Shown here piece by piece: positions 6,579-13,432 of a DNA stretch of 17,452 nucleotides. Numbering within the stretch: position 1 is the first letter of the stretch; each line of letters opens with the position of its first letter. The notes beneath the pieces were generated by a model. It saw nothing but the letters and a program-made list of their open reading frames with translations, made no database searches and was not told where the DNA came from. Made by a program: the position numbers and the translations under genes. Source of the DNA: Bacteroidota bacterium (lineage in GTDB: Bacteria; Bacteroidota; Bacteroidia; Bacteroidales; F082); NCBI GenBank assembly GCA_023396415.1, contig JAEWWJ010000082.1, positions 1 to 17,452 of the forward strand. Reading direction: 5' to 3'.

Positions 6579-8813
6579 TTATATTAAAACCTTAACTAAC
6601 TCTTGATAGCGCTCGTTGTTGCAGTGATAAACGGCTTTTTCCAACTCACTTTTCCACAACAGGGCTTGCGTATCGTTGGGCATCGGTTGAAAATCTTTCA
6701 GTACTTGGAGCACTTTACTCATTTCATACACATCGTATTGAAGCAGCACCTTTAACTGTGGTGGTAGTTTTTGGCCAATGCGATCAGTAAGGTTCACCGG
6801 TTGTGCAAATTCAAACGTTCTACCTCCTTCTCCTTCAAGCAGTTGATAGCTATCTTCAAAAGGCAGGGTAAACCAAAAACGGGTAGGTTCATTGGGATGG
6901 CTCACTACGCCTATTTCGCCCTCATGCAGTTGAACCACCATTTTGCAGAATGCTAAGCCAAGACCCGTAGAACGCACTTCGCCTTTTGACGGCTCGGCTT
7001 GCGTAAAAGGTTCAAAGATGTACTGTTGCTTGTCGTAAGGAATATTATTTCCCCAGTTGACCACCTCAAAAACCATCATTTTTTCACGTTCAAAAACATT
7101 AAAAACAATTTTTTCGCTTCCCGATGAATGCAGAATCGCATTGATGGTGATATTTTCGATGGTGCGGCGAATGAGGTCTTTGTCAATGTCTAAAATATAG
7201 TTCTCAGCAAGTGTAACCTCCACTTTCAACGCTCTGTTACGCAAACTGAGCTCGAGGTTTTCGAGTGTTTGGTCAATCAACGTACTGATGCTTATGGTTT
7301 GACGCACCAATTTCAACTTGGCTTCATCAAACTTCCTAATATCAAGGATGTTAAGCACCATACGAAGCATGCGCTTGGCGGTCTCATTGATAAATTCGAC
7401 ACGGTCACGATCCGGATTACCCACACTTAAACCGATAATGTTGTATAAGGCGTTTTTTAAATCGTGAACAATCATACTGGTGATGCTTTGCCGATGGTTG
7501 TCCAACTCAGCCAGCTTACGATTCGCCATAAACAATTGATTTGATTGCTCTAAAACTTCGTTTTGCTTGATCACCACTTGTTTGTTCGATTCTTCAATTT
7601 CGTCAAAAGCCTTGACTAACCGTATGTTTTGCATTTCAATATGCTGAAGGAGCTTGGTGCGCTTGAGATAAAAAACCACAAAACCAATAAGGATCAGAGT
7701 TAACAACGTGATGCCCCACAGCATCCATTTCGCGCGATTCAATTGATATGAATAAGCGCGCACTTCATCACGTGTTTTGATTTCGAATTGGCGAAGATTA
7801 AAGTATTTGTCAACGATGGCAATTCTTTCATTTCGTTCATTCTTTGTTTGAAGTTGAACCAGAGCATTACTTTTACGAGTGTTCATTAACGCTTGTTTAA
7901 AATCACCGATAGATTCATAATACTTAGAAAAGGCAGAGTAACAATTTTCCAGTCGCGATGAGTCTGTTCTGGGATCATTTATTATCGTTTTCATTTCGCT
8001 GATCAAAACACCAGCTTGAGCCGTCTTTTTTTGCTGAACCAAAACCCTCAACTTTTTTTCCATAGCGTTCAAAGCACTGTTCAACATTTGAAATTTTAGG
8101 CTCAACCTAATGTCTTTATCCAACAGCGCAACTGCCGATAGCGTATCGCCTTGTTGCAAAAGAAAATACCCCTTATTTCCTGAAAGTAAACCCACCCAAA
8201 GGCTGTCATGTTGTTTTTCAGCTAACCTAAGTGCCTTGTCAACATACCACAAAGCACTATCAGAATTTGAAAGGTTAGCATGTGCAAATCCGACTGTATT
8301 GGCAAGGTAATAAACTGATTTATAATCACTTGTTGTATCACTTTGACCAATAAGCTGAAAAGCTTTTCTGCCATAGTTCAGCGTTTTAATAAAGTCATGG
8401 ATGCTGTAATGGTAATTCGCCAAAACATGATACACCTTAAACAAACCCTTTTTGTCGCCCAGCTTAGCGTAATAATCTTCCAAATCAACCAAGCCTCCGG
8501 TTAAAAAAATAGGACTTTGAACTGAGAAATAATGATCTATGGCCATATTGAGCAGTCGAATGTAATCATCATGCAAAGTGGCATCGGTTCGGGTAAGCTC
8601 TAAAAGATATATGAGTGCTTTTAATTTGATATCTAAACATTCATCATTGCAATTTTTTTGATCTAACAATGAATCAAATAGACTATTCTTATCGTCTATA
8701 TTACTGCTATACATTATTTTACGTAAGCTGTCGGGTTGAGGCATCACCTCAGAAAATTGGGTTAAGGCTTGATGGCTAATTAACAAAAAAAATACTAACA
8801 TCCATTTCGGCAT
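6579..8813 (-). CDS. Sensor histidine kinase with periplasmic TPR region
   Basis: 744 residues. A signal peptide (1-19, hydrophobic, ending 'HQALTQ') is followed by a helical region to about 350 with TPR-like repeats, for example around 125-155, 165-200, 205-240 and 290-320. One membrane helix lies at about 363-383. A coiled coil follows (390-440), then the phospho-acceptor H450 in 'IVHDLKNALYNIIG' and an HATPase domain with N-box 'NITINAI' (554-560) and G2 box 'RSTGLGLAF' (614-622). The G1 box reads 'VVNWGNNI', so Asn (N586) replaces the usual Asp. A helical extension (about 680-744) follows the catalytic domain. The TPRs precede the membrane helix, so sensing is probably periplasmic. The signal is unknown. 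The gene heads a two-gene unit with the response regulator. Confidence 0.9.
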   Translation of the reverse strand: MPKWMLVFFLLISHQALTQFSEVMPQPDSLRKIMYSSNIDDKNSLFDSLLDQKNCNDECLDIKLKALIYLLELTRTDATLHDDYIRLLNMAIDHYFSVQSPIFLTGGLVDLEDYYAKLGDKKGLFKVYHVLANYHYSIHDFIKTLNYGRKAFQLIGQSDTTSDYKSVYYLANTVGFAHANLSNSDSALWYVDKALRLAEKQHDSLWVGLLSGNKGYFLLQQGDTLSAVALLDKDIRLSLKFQMLNSALNAMEKKLRVLVQQKKTAQAGVLISEMKTIINDPRTDSSRLENCYSAFSKYYESIGDFKQALMNTRKSNALVQLQTKNERNERIAIVDKYFNLRQFEIKTRDEVRAYSYQLNRAKWMLWGITLLTLILIGFVVFYLKRTKLLQHIEMQNIRLVKAFDEIEESNKQVVIKQNEVLEQSNQLFMANRKLAELDNHRQSITSMIVHDLKNALYNIIGLSVGNPDRDRVEFINETAKRMLRMVLNILDIRKFDEAKLKLVRQTISISTLIDQTLENLELSLRNRALKVEVTLAENYILDIDKDLIRRTIENITINAILHSSGSEKIVFNVFEREKMMVFEVVNWGNNIPYDKQQYIFEPFTQAEPSKGEVRSTGLGLAFCKMVVQLHEGEIGVVSHPNEPTRFWFTLPFEDSYQLLEGEGGRTFEFAQPVNLTDRIGQKLPPQLKVLLQYDVYEMSKVLQVLKDFQPMPNDTQALLWKSELEKAVYHCNNERYQELVKVLI

Positions 8814-8848
8814 AGCTTAGACCTTTGCGTTTCTGACTGTAAAATAAA

Positions 8849-8904
8849 GAAAAAAAACGCTGTGCAAGTCCATTAGGTTTTGAAAACACGACTTACACGG
8901 CGTT
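8849..8904 (-). terminator. Long-loop rho-independent terminator after the FAH-family gene
   Basis: Arms AACGCTGTGCAAGTC (8856-8870) and GACTTACACGGCGTT (8890-8904) pair over 15 positions with one mismatch and one wobble. The 19-nt loop contains a minor dyad (gtttt-g-aaaac). On the minus strand the stem runs into a T-tract (complement of 8851-8857). It lies 60 bp past the FAH-family stop and leaves under 40 bp for a histidine kinase promoter. The rest of 8814-8963 holds nothing else I can name. Confidence 0.7.
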
Positions 8905-8963
8905 CAATTTAGGAAACAGATTCCACTATTGAAAAAAAGAAGATGACTGAAGTGCAAAAGAGC

Positions 8964-9575
8964 TTATTTCACGTTGAATGTCATCATTTTTTTTGACCCT
9001 AAAAACAGCTCAAACACATCGTTGATGTGGGTCGGTCCTACACCTTGAGGTGTTCCGGTGAAAATATAATCTCCTTTGCGCAGCATCACAAACTGCGAAA
9101 CGTAACTGATAATGGCATCGAAACTAAAAATCATGTCAGTTGAGTTCCCTTGCTGCCGCCATTCGCCATTGATCTTCAGCCCAAAGTCAATGTTATCCAT
9201 CGCTTCAAAATCGGTCTTTGGAACAAAACCACTCACTGGAGCCGAAAAATCAAATGCTTTGGCTATTTCCCAAGGCAGCCCTTTTTGTTTACATTCGTCT
9301 TGCAGATCGCGCGCCGTAAAGTCAATGCCTACAGCAATTTCTTGATAATATTTGTGTGCAAATTCAGGAGCGATGCTACGTCCGTTTTTGCTCACCTTCA
9401 GCACCAATTCAACTTCATAATGGAGGTCATTGGAAAAAGAAGGATAAAAAAACGGGTTGTGTGGAGGCAGCAAAGCCGTATCGGGCTTCATAAAAAACAC
9501 TGGTTTTGTGGGCACCGGATTGTTCAACTCCTTGGCGTGCTCACGATAATTTCTTCCAATACAAACGATCTTCAT
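8964..9575 (-). CDS. Fumarylacetoacetate hydrolase family protein (FAHD1/YcgM-like)
   Basis: 203 residues, the compact FAHD1/YcgM length. It starts 'MKIVCIGRNYREHAKELN', typical of this subgroup. The divalent metal ligands are visible as E54 and E56 in 'HYEVELVL' and D85 in 'GIDFTARDLQ'. The 'KAFDFSAPVSGF' and 'FTGTPQGVGP' stretches are also family signatures. Characterised members hydrolyse acylpyruvates or decarboxylate oxaloacetate in the cytosol using Mg or Mn; the substrate of this one cannot be told. The ATG lies 4 bp after the exonuclease stop, so the two are cotranscribed although no shared pathway is evident. Confidence 0.9.
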   Translation of the reverse strand: MKIVCIGRNYREHAKELNNPVPTKPVFFMKPDTALLPPHNPFFYPSFSNDLHYEVELVLKVSKNGRSIAPEFAHKYYQEIAVGIDFTARDLQDECKQKGLPWEIAKAFDFSAPVSGFVPKTDFEAMDNIDFGLKINGEWRQQGNSTDMIFSFDAIISYVSQFVMLRKGDYIFTGTPQGVGPTHINDVFELFLGSKKMMTFNVK

Positions 9576-9579
9576 GGCG

Positions 9580-10413
9580 TTAGTTTTTATTGTTTGTTAG
9601 CTGAACGTTTTGTCCCAACTGCCTCAGCTTGATGGCTGTAATGAGTTTTTTGGTATAAAGCGGAAAGTCGCCTTTCATCATCCAATCATAATATGACGGT
9701 TCTTTTTGAAAGACCTCTTCAACTGTTTTTCCTTTGTGTTTTCCAAAATTAAACACTTCTTTATCATCTTCATTCAACGTCAGTTGACCTGCTAAATCGG
9801 CCCAACGTTGATGGGACGAAAAATGATGCAGTGCTTTCATGTCATTCACCACCGGCTGAGATTTGTTTCCTGCCGCGTCTTCATAAACAGCATCTTGATA
9901 CCTTTCTATTTGCGCTTTCAATATTTCAAAAGTGGCATAAGTATCGGCGGCGGCGGAATGGGCATTCTCCAATTCTTTGTTGCAAAAAAAGCGGTATGCT
10001 CCTTTGAGGGTTCGCGGCTCCATTTTCATAAAAATATTTTGCGCATCAATGATGTTTCGGTTGGCGAGATTAAAAGGCACATCGGCACGTAAAAACTCTT
10101 CCATTAAAAATGGTACATCAAACTTCAAGGCATTGTATCCTGCTAAGTCGCAGCCACTCAAAAAGCTGTTCACCTCGTTGGCAATGTCTTTAAATGCAGG
10201 TGAATTTTTTATATCTTCATCTGTAATACCATGAAATTGAATGGATTGCAATGGTATTTTCATTCCCGGGTTGACACGCCATGTTTTTTGTTCTTCCTTG
10301 CCATCGGGCGATACCTTTAAAATACTGATTTCGATCAGCCGGTCGTGGGTAGTACTCAAACCCGTTGTTTCGAGGTCAAAAAAAGCCAAAGGACGTTTCA
10401 GTTGTAATTGCAT
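9580..10413 (-). CDS. DEDDh 3'-5' exonuclease (DnaQ-like) with C-terminal DUF3820-like region
   Basis: 277 residues. Exo I is 'FFDLETTGL' with D13 and E15, Exo II contains D99 in 'GYNALKFDVPFL', and Exo III has H152 and D157 in 'HSAAADTYAT'. All DEDDh catalytic residues are therefore present and the enzyme should bind two metals and remove 3' nucleotides from DNA or RNA. After the nuclease domain (to about 175) there is a C-terminal region with 'FNFGKHKGKTVEEV' (about 222-235), the pattern of DUF3820, thought to be a small nucleic-acid-linked domain. It is a stand-alone proofreading-like or repair nuclease, not the Pol III epsilon gene in any provable way. A hairpin with a T-tract ends directly before its ATG. 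Confidence 0.87.
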   Translation of the reverse strand: MQLQLKRPLAFFDLETTGLSTTHDRLIEISILKVSPDGKEEQKTWRVNPGMKIPLQSIQFHGITDEDIKNSPAFKDIANEVNSFLSGCDLAGYNALKFDVPFLMEEFLRADVPFNLANRNIIDAQNIFMKMEPRTLKGAYRFFCNKELENAHSAAADTYATFEILKAQIERYQDAVYEDAAGNKSQPVVNDMKALHHFSSHQRWADLAGQLTLNEDDKEVFNFGKHKGKTVEEVFQKEPSYYDWMMKGDFPLYTKKLITAIKLRQLGQNVQLTNNKN

Positions 10414-10454
10414 AATAAAAAAATAAAGGGTTGAAAGTCAACACTTCCAACCCT
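10413..10454 (-). terminator. Rho-independent terminator after the E2 gene, abutting the exonuclease start
   Basis: AGGGTTGAAAGT (10427-10438) and ACTTCCAACCCT (10443-10454) pair over 12 positions (one mismatch or G-T wobble) around a 4-nt loop. On the minus strand the stem is followed by a T-rich run (complement of 10413-10426) that leads into the exonuclease ATG. It lies 19 bp after the E2 stop. Confidence 0.75.
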
Positions 10455-10472
10455 GTTTGTGACATTTAAAAA

Positions 10473-11786
10473 TTAGATACTCCTTTCGGGATCGAAAGCT
10501 TCGAGCATCTCTTTCATTTTTTTCAAGTACATGCCAGCCAAAGCACCGTCAACCACCCTATGGTCGTAAGCCATAGCGAGTATCATGATGTGACGGATGG
10601 CGATTACATCACCAAATTGGGTTTCAATCACTGCCGGTTGCTTTCTGATCGCGCCAACAGCTAAAATAGCTACTTGTGGTTGATTGATGATGGGTGTTCC
10701 ACTCAAGCTATCGAAGGAACCAAAGTTAGTAATTGTAAACGTACCTCCTTGAATTTCATCGGGTTGCAGCTTATTGGCACGAGCGCGTGCAGCTAAATCA
10801 TTCACGTTTTTGGTGATGCCCAATAAGCTTTTCTCGTCTACGTTTTTAATTACAGGCACAATCAAATTACCATTGGGCAGGGCGGTGGCCATACCAATGT
10901 TAATGTTTTTGCGCAAAATGATATTGTAACCATCCACCGAAGCATTCACTTGCGGATAAGCTTTGAGCGCAGCCGCTGCAGCTTCAAAGAAAATGGGGGT
11001 ATAGGTAATTTTTTCGCCTTCTTTTTTCAAGAAGCTGTCTTTCACTTTGCTGCGCCAGTTTACGATATTGGTCACATCCACATCAATAAACGAAGTCACG
11101 TGCGGTGAAACCTGTTTCGACATTACCATGTGGTCGGCAATCAATCGCCGCATACGGTCCATTTCAACAATGGTATCGCCGGTTTCTGCATTTACTTTAG
11201 GAGCATCAAATTTGGGAGCTTGTTTTGCCGGAGCAGTTGCAGGAGCCTGATCAGCCACTTTCGCCGGAGCGGGAGCCGGGGCTGACCCTCTGTTTTTGAG
11301 GTAGCTCATCACATCTTCTTTGGTGGCACGGCCATCCTTGCCCGTACCCGGAATTTTATCCAGCTCTGCTTGCGAAATCCCTTCCTCTTTGGCAATGCTG
11401 CGCACCAAAGGCGAATAATAACGTCCTTCACTCGAAACAATCGTTTCTTGCGGTTCGCTATGCTCAGTAACCGTTGGTGCAACCACAGCTGCTTTTTCTT
11501 CAGCTTTTCCGCCGGAATCAGTTGCAGACGCAACCTCATCTTCGCCATCAAGCGCGATAATAGCAATGGGTGTTCCCACTGCAACCACCTCTCCTTCTTC
11601 AAATAAACGCTTAATCAGCTTTCCTTCAACAGGTGAGGGAATCTCCGAATCCACTTTATCGGTGGCTATTTCAACCAACGCATCATCTTCGGCAATCACA
11701 TCACCGGGCGATTTGAGCCACTTAGTGATGGTTGCTTCAATTATACTTTCGCCTAACTTTGGCATAATAATTTCAAAAGTTGCCAT
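10473..11786 (-). CDS. Dihydrolipoamide acyltransferase, E2 of a 2-oxo acid dehydrogenase complex
   Basis: 437 residues from ATG 11784-11786. An in-frame upstream Met at 11879 would add 31 residues and swallow the promoter; it is rejected because 'MATFEIIMPKLGESI' is the classic E2 N-terminus. One lipoyl domain (1-80) carries lipoyl-lysine K44 in 'EIATDKVDSEI'. An Ala/Pro linker leads to the E3-binding domain (about 122-163, 'YYSPLVRSIAKEEGI'), a second linker, then the catalytic domain (205-437) with 'DHRVVDG' (408-414; H409 and D413). It transfers acyl groups from E1 to CoA. The single lipoyl domain and the 'SPHVTSFIDVDVTNIVNWR' stretch favour a branched-chain-type or broad 2-oxo acid complex. 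No E1 or E3 gene is adjacent, so pyruvate, 2-oxoglutarate and branched-chain acids cannot be told apart. Confidence 0.92.
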   Translation of the reverse strand: MATFEIIMPKLGESIIEATITKWLKSPGDVIAEDDALVEIATDKVDSEIPSPVEGKLIKRLFEEGEVVAVGTPIAIIALDGEDEVASATDSGGKAEEKAAVVAPTVTEHSEPQETIVSSEGRYYSPLVRSIAKEEGISQAELDKIPGTGKDGRATKEDVMSYLKNRGSAPAPAPAKVADQAPATAPAKQAPKFDAPKVNAETGDTIVEMDRMRRLIADHMVMSKQVSPHVTSFIDVDVTNIVNWRSKVKDSFLKKEGEKITYTPIFFEAAAAALKAYPQVNASVDGYNIILRKNINIGMATALPNGNLIVPVIKNVDEKSLLGITKNVNDLAARARANKLQPDEIQGGTFTITNFGSFDSLSGTPIINQPQVAILAVGAIRKQPAVIETQFGDVIAIRHIMILAMAYDHRVVDGALAGMYLKKMKEMLEAFDPERSI

Positions 11787-11827
11787 ATACGGGTATTTTT
11801 TCTTTAACTGTATGAATGTTTGAACCC

Positions 11828-11874
11828 TATTTTTGTTCATTAATAGGCACAAAATTACACAATATTTTTGTTCA
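11828..11874 (+). repeat. Tandem 12-bp repeat containing -7-like boxes
   Basis: TATTTTTGTTCA occurs twice on the plus strand (11828-11839 and 11863-11874), 35 bp apart. Each copy contains a perfect TAnnTTTG box reading toward the DUF3276 gene. They flank the minus-strand E2 promoter, so this is either a divergent promoter region or a repeated operator. Confidence 0.4.
11850..11857 (-). promoter_or_regulatory. -7 promoter element for the E2 gene
   Basis: The plus strand CAAAATTA gives TAATTTTG on the minus strand, an exact TAnnTTTG match 63 bp upstream of the E2 start at 11786. The same sequence precedes the slyD-type gene. Confidence 0.45.
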
Positions 11875-11920
11875 ACCACAGCTTACAAACAGCTACCAAG
11901 CAGTCGAGTTGATTTTTGTT

Positions 11921-11995
11921 GGCACTGATGCTTCGATTCTATGGATATTTATCCATTTGATAATGTTGACCTTAGAGAAAAGACATGCATCAGCC
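11921..11995 (+). other. Nested inverted repeats in the E2/DUF3276 intergenic region
   Basis: The 331-bp gene-free stretch 11787-12117 contains a perfect 7+2+7 palindrome, ATGGATA-TT-TATCCAT (11941-11956). It is nested inside a second pair, CTGATGC (11925-11931) and GCATCAG (11987-11993), which extends by GG/CC across a bulge. Either an operator or a folded RNA would fit. The weak 73-codon open frame across this stretch (11816-12037) has no coding character. Confidence 0.3.
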
Positions 11996-12072
11996 GACCC
12001 GTCGTTTAACAGCTATTTGAACAAGTTAATGGAATAAAAACATCGAGACTGCACCCGGTTGCAAAGTTTTTT

Positions 12073-12080
12073 TACTTTTG
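12073..12080 (+). promoter_or_regulatory. -7 promoter element for the DUF3276 gene
   Basis: TACTTTTG, an exact TAnnTTTG match, lies 37 bp before the ATG at 12118. No TTG at the standard -33 spacing was found. Confidence 0.5.
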
Positions 12081-12117
12081 TGAAGTAGAATTTTGAGGAA
12101 ACAAAAATTATTTTGCA

Positions 12118-12456
12118 ATGGAAATGAGTGAAAATCAGGAAAGAAGAGAGGGGCATTTTTCGCGTGCAATCAGAGCTGGGAAGAGAACCTATTTTTTTGA
12201 TGTGAAATCTACACGTGGCGATGAAAAATATTTGACCATCACCGAAAGCAAAAGAAAATTCAGCAACGAACAAGGAAAGTTTTATTTCGAGAAACATAAA
12301 CTGTTCCTTTATAAGGAGGACTTTGAAAAGTTTTTCAAAGGATTGGATGAATCCATTCATTTTATCGAAACAGGAGAATTTCCTGACGACTACCACAGCG
12401 AACACCAAGAGCAGTCGGTGCAAGAAGACGATATCACCTTTGAAGATTTGGATTAA
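12118..12456 (+). CDS. DUF3276 / PUR-alpha-like nucleic-acid-binding protein
   Basis: 112 residues. The pattern 'SRAIRAGKRTYFFDVKSTRG' (15-34), then 'YLTITESKRKF' and 'FEKHKLFLYKEDFEKF', is the single PUR repeat of the DUF3276 family, found widely in Bacteroidota and related to Borrelia BpuR. A very acidic C-terminal tail (about 85-112) follows. PUR-fold proteins bind single-stranded DNA and RNA and, in Borrelia, regulate gene expression; the target here is unknown. The gene stands alone between its own -7 box and terminator. A second in-frame ATG two codons in (12124) is an equally possible start. Confidence 0.85.
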   Translation: MEMSENQERREGHFSRAIRAGKRTYFFDVKSTRGDEKYLTITESKRKFSNEQGKFYFEKHKLFLYKEDFEKFFKGLDESIHFIETGEFPDDYHSEHQEQSVQEDDITFEDLD

Positions 12457-12477
12457 ACCCAAGAAAAAAATCAAATC

Positions 12478-12502
12478 AAAGCTGCTTTTTGCAGCTTTTT
12501 TT
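12478..12502 (+). terminator. Rho-independent terminator after the DUF3276 gene
   Basis: An 8-bp perfect stem AAAGCTGC (12478-12485) / GCAGCTTT (12491-12498) with a T5 loop runs into a T-tract (12496-12502). It isolates the DUF3276 unit from parA, 138 bp downstream. Confidence 0.88.
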
Positions 12503-12578
12503 GTGGTGAATAACATAAGGATTAAACCGACGTTATAGCATTGTTGAAAACTTAACACCGCAGAAACGCAAAAAGCCA

Positions 12579-12586
12579 TACCTTTG
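12579..12586 (+). promoter_or_regulatory. -7 promoter element for the parA operon
   Basis: TACCTTTG, an exact TAnnTTTG match, lies 54 bp before the parA ATG at 12641 and after the DUF3276 terminator, so the par-dapB run probably starts here. Confidence 0.5.
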
Positions 12587-12640
12587 AATGTTGAAAAGAG
12601 GCGAAATAATATTTTTATAACACATTGAATATCAAACTAT

Positions 12641-13420
12641 ATGGGTAAAACCATTGCCATTGCAAATCAAAAAGGCGGAGTAGGAAAAACCACCACAGCC
12701 ATTAATCTGGCGGCAAGTTTAGCCGTTTTAGAGTACAAAACCCTACTCATTGATGCCGATCCACAAGCCAACGCAACATCGGGTTTAGGTTACGACCCGA
12801 AGGAAGTTGAAAACAGCATCTACGAGTGTATCATTGATAAACTTGATCCACATACTGTGATCAAATCATCGAACACACCCAATCTGTATTTGCTTCCCGC
12901 TCATATTGATTTGGTTGGTGCCGAAATAGAGATGATCAATCTCCCCGACCGGGAAAAAATGATGTACTACACCGTCGAAAAAATCAAAAACGATTATGAT
13001 TTTATCATCATAGATTGCAGCCCATCCTTGGGGTTGATTACCGTGAATGCCCTCAGCGCGGCCGATTCGGTAATTGTGCCCGTACAATGTGAGTATTTTG
13101 CCCTCGAGGGTTTGGGTAAGTTGCTCAACACCATCAAGATAGTTCAGTCGAGATTGAATCCGCGTTTGGATATCGAAGGGATTCTGCTCACCATGTTTGA
13201 CAGTCGTTTGCGACTTTCGCGCCAAGTGGTTGACGAAGTGAAGACCCACTTTCAGCAAATGGTTTTTGAAACCATCATCAGCCGCAACACCCGTTTGAGT
13301 GAAGCACCCAGCTTTGGCGAAACCATTATCATGCACGATGCCACCAGCACAGGAGCCATCAACTATTTAAATTTGGCGCGCGAAATCCTTCAAAAAAATA
13401 AACTCATCAGCAAAGCATAG
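12641..13420 (+). CDS. parA: Chromosome-partitioning ATPase ParA (Soj)
   Basis: 259 residues, typical of chromosomal Soj-type ParA, which has no N-terminal HTH. The deviant Walker A 'KGGVGKTT' is at 11-18 with the signature lysine K11 and catalytic K16; the 'LLIDADPQANATSGLG' motif starts at 35; Walker B is 'FIIIDCSPSLGLIT' near 121-134. It binds DNA non-specifically as an ATP dimer and is released by ParB, moving the origin region during segregation. It starts the run parA-parB-DUF5683-dapB-lepB and has its own -7 box. The parB start codon lies 12 bp after its stop. Confidence 0.95.
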   Translation: MGKTIAIANQKGGVGKTTTAINLAASLAVLEYKTLLIDADPQANATSGLGYDPKEVENSIYECIIDKLDPHTVIKSSNTPNLYLLPAHIDLVGAEIEMINLPDREKMMYYTVEKIKNDYDFIIIDCSPSLGLITVNALSAADSVIVPVQCEYFALEGLGKLLNTIKIVQSRLNPRLDIEGILLTMFDSRLRLSRQVVDEVKTHFQQMVFETIISRNTRLSEAPSFGETIIMHDATSTGAINYLNLAREILQKNKLISKA

Positions 13421-13432
13421 GAGAACCACACA

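Noticed and set aside
8964..8985. parS-like sequence TTTCACGTTGAA
   Set aside because: The palindrome is broken (TTTCACGT followed by TGAA rather than GAAA) and it lies inside the FAH-family coding end.
11787..11879. N-terminal extension of E2 by 31 residues
   Set aside because: The extra residues do not resemble an E2 N-terminus and would read through the -7 box at 11850-11857; MATFEI at 11786 is the normal lipoyl-domain start.
11948..11957. DnaA-box-like TTATCCATT
   Set aside because: A single imperfect match that is part of the ATGGATA/TATCCAT palindrome; no cluster of DnaA boxes or AT-rich unwinding region is present to suggest an origin.
11816..12037. A 73-codon plus-strand open frame between E2 and DUF3276
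   Set aside because: It starts inside the E2 promoter region, contains the inverted repeats and has no recognisable motif or ribosome site.
12013..12579. A 188-codon open frame on the minus strand across the DUF3276 gene
   Set aside because: It is antisense to a clear DUF3276 gene and crosses that gene's promoter and terminator; its Phe/Lys-rich product shows no recognisable domain.
12866..13336. A 156-codon minus-strand open frame inside parA
   Set aside because: parA is a textbook Soj protein over this range; the antisense frame has no start context or domain.
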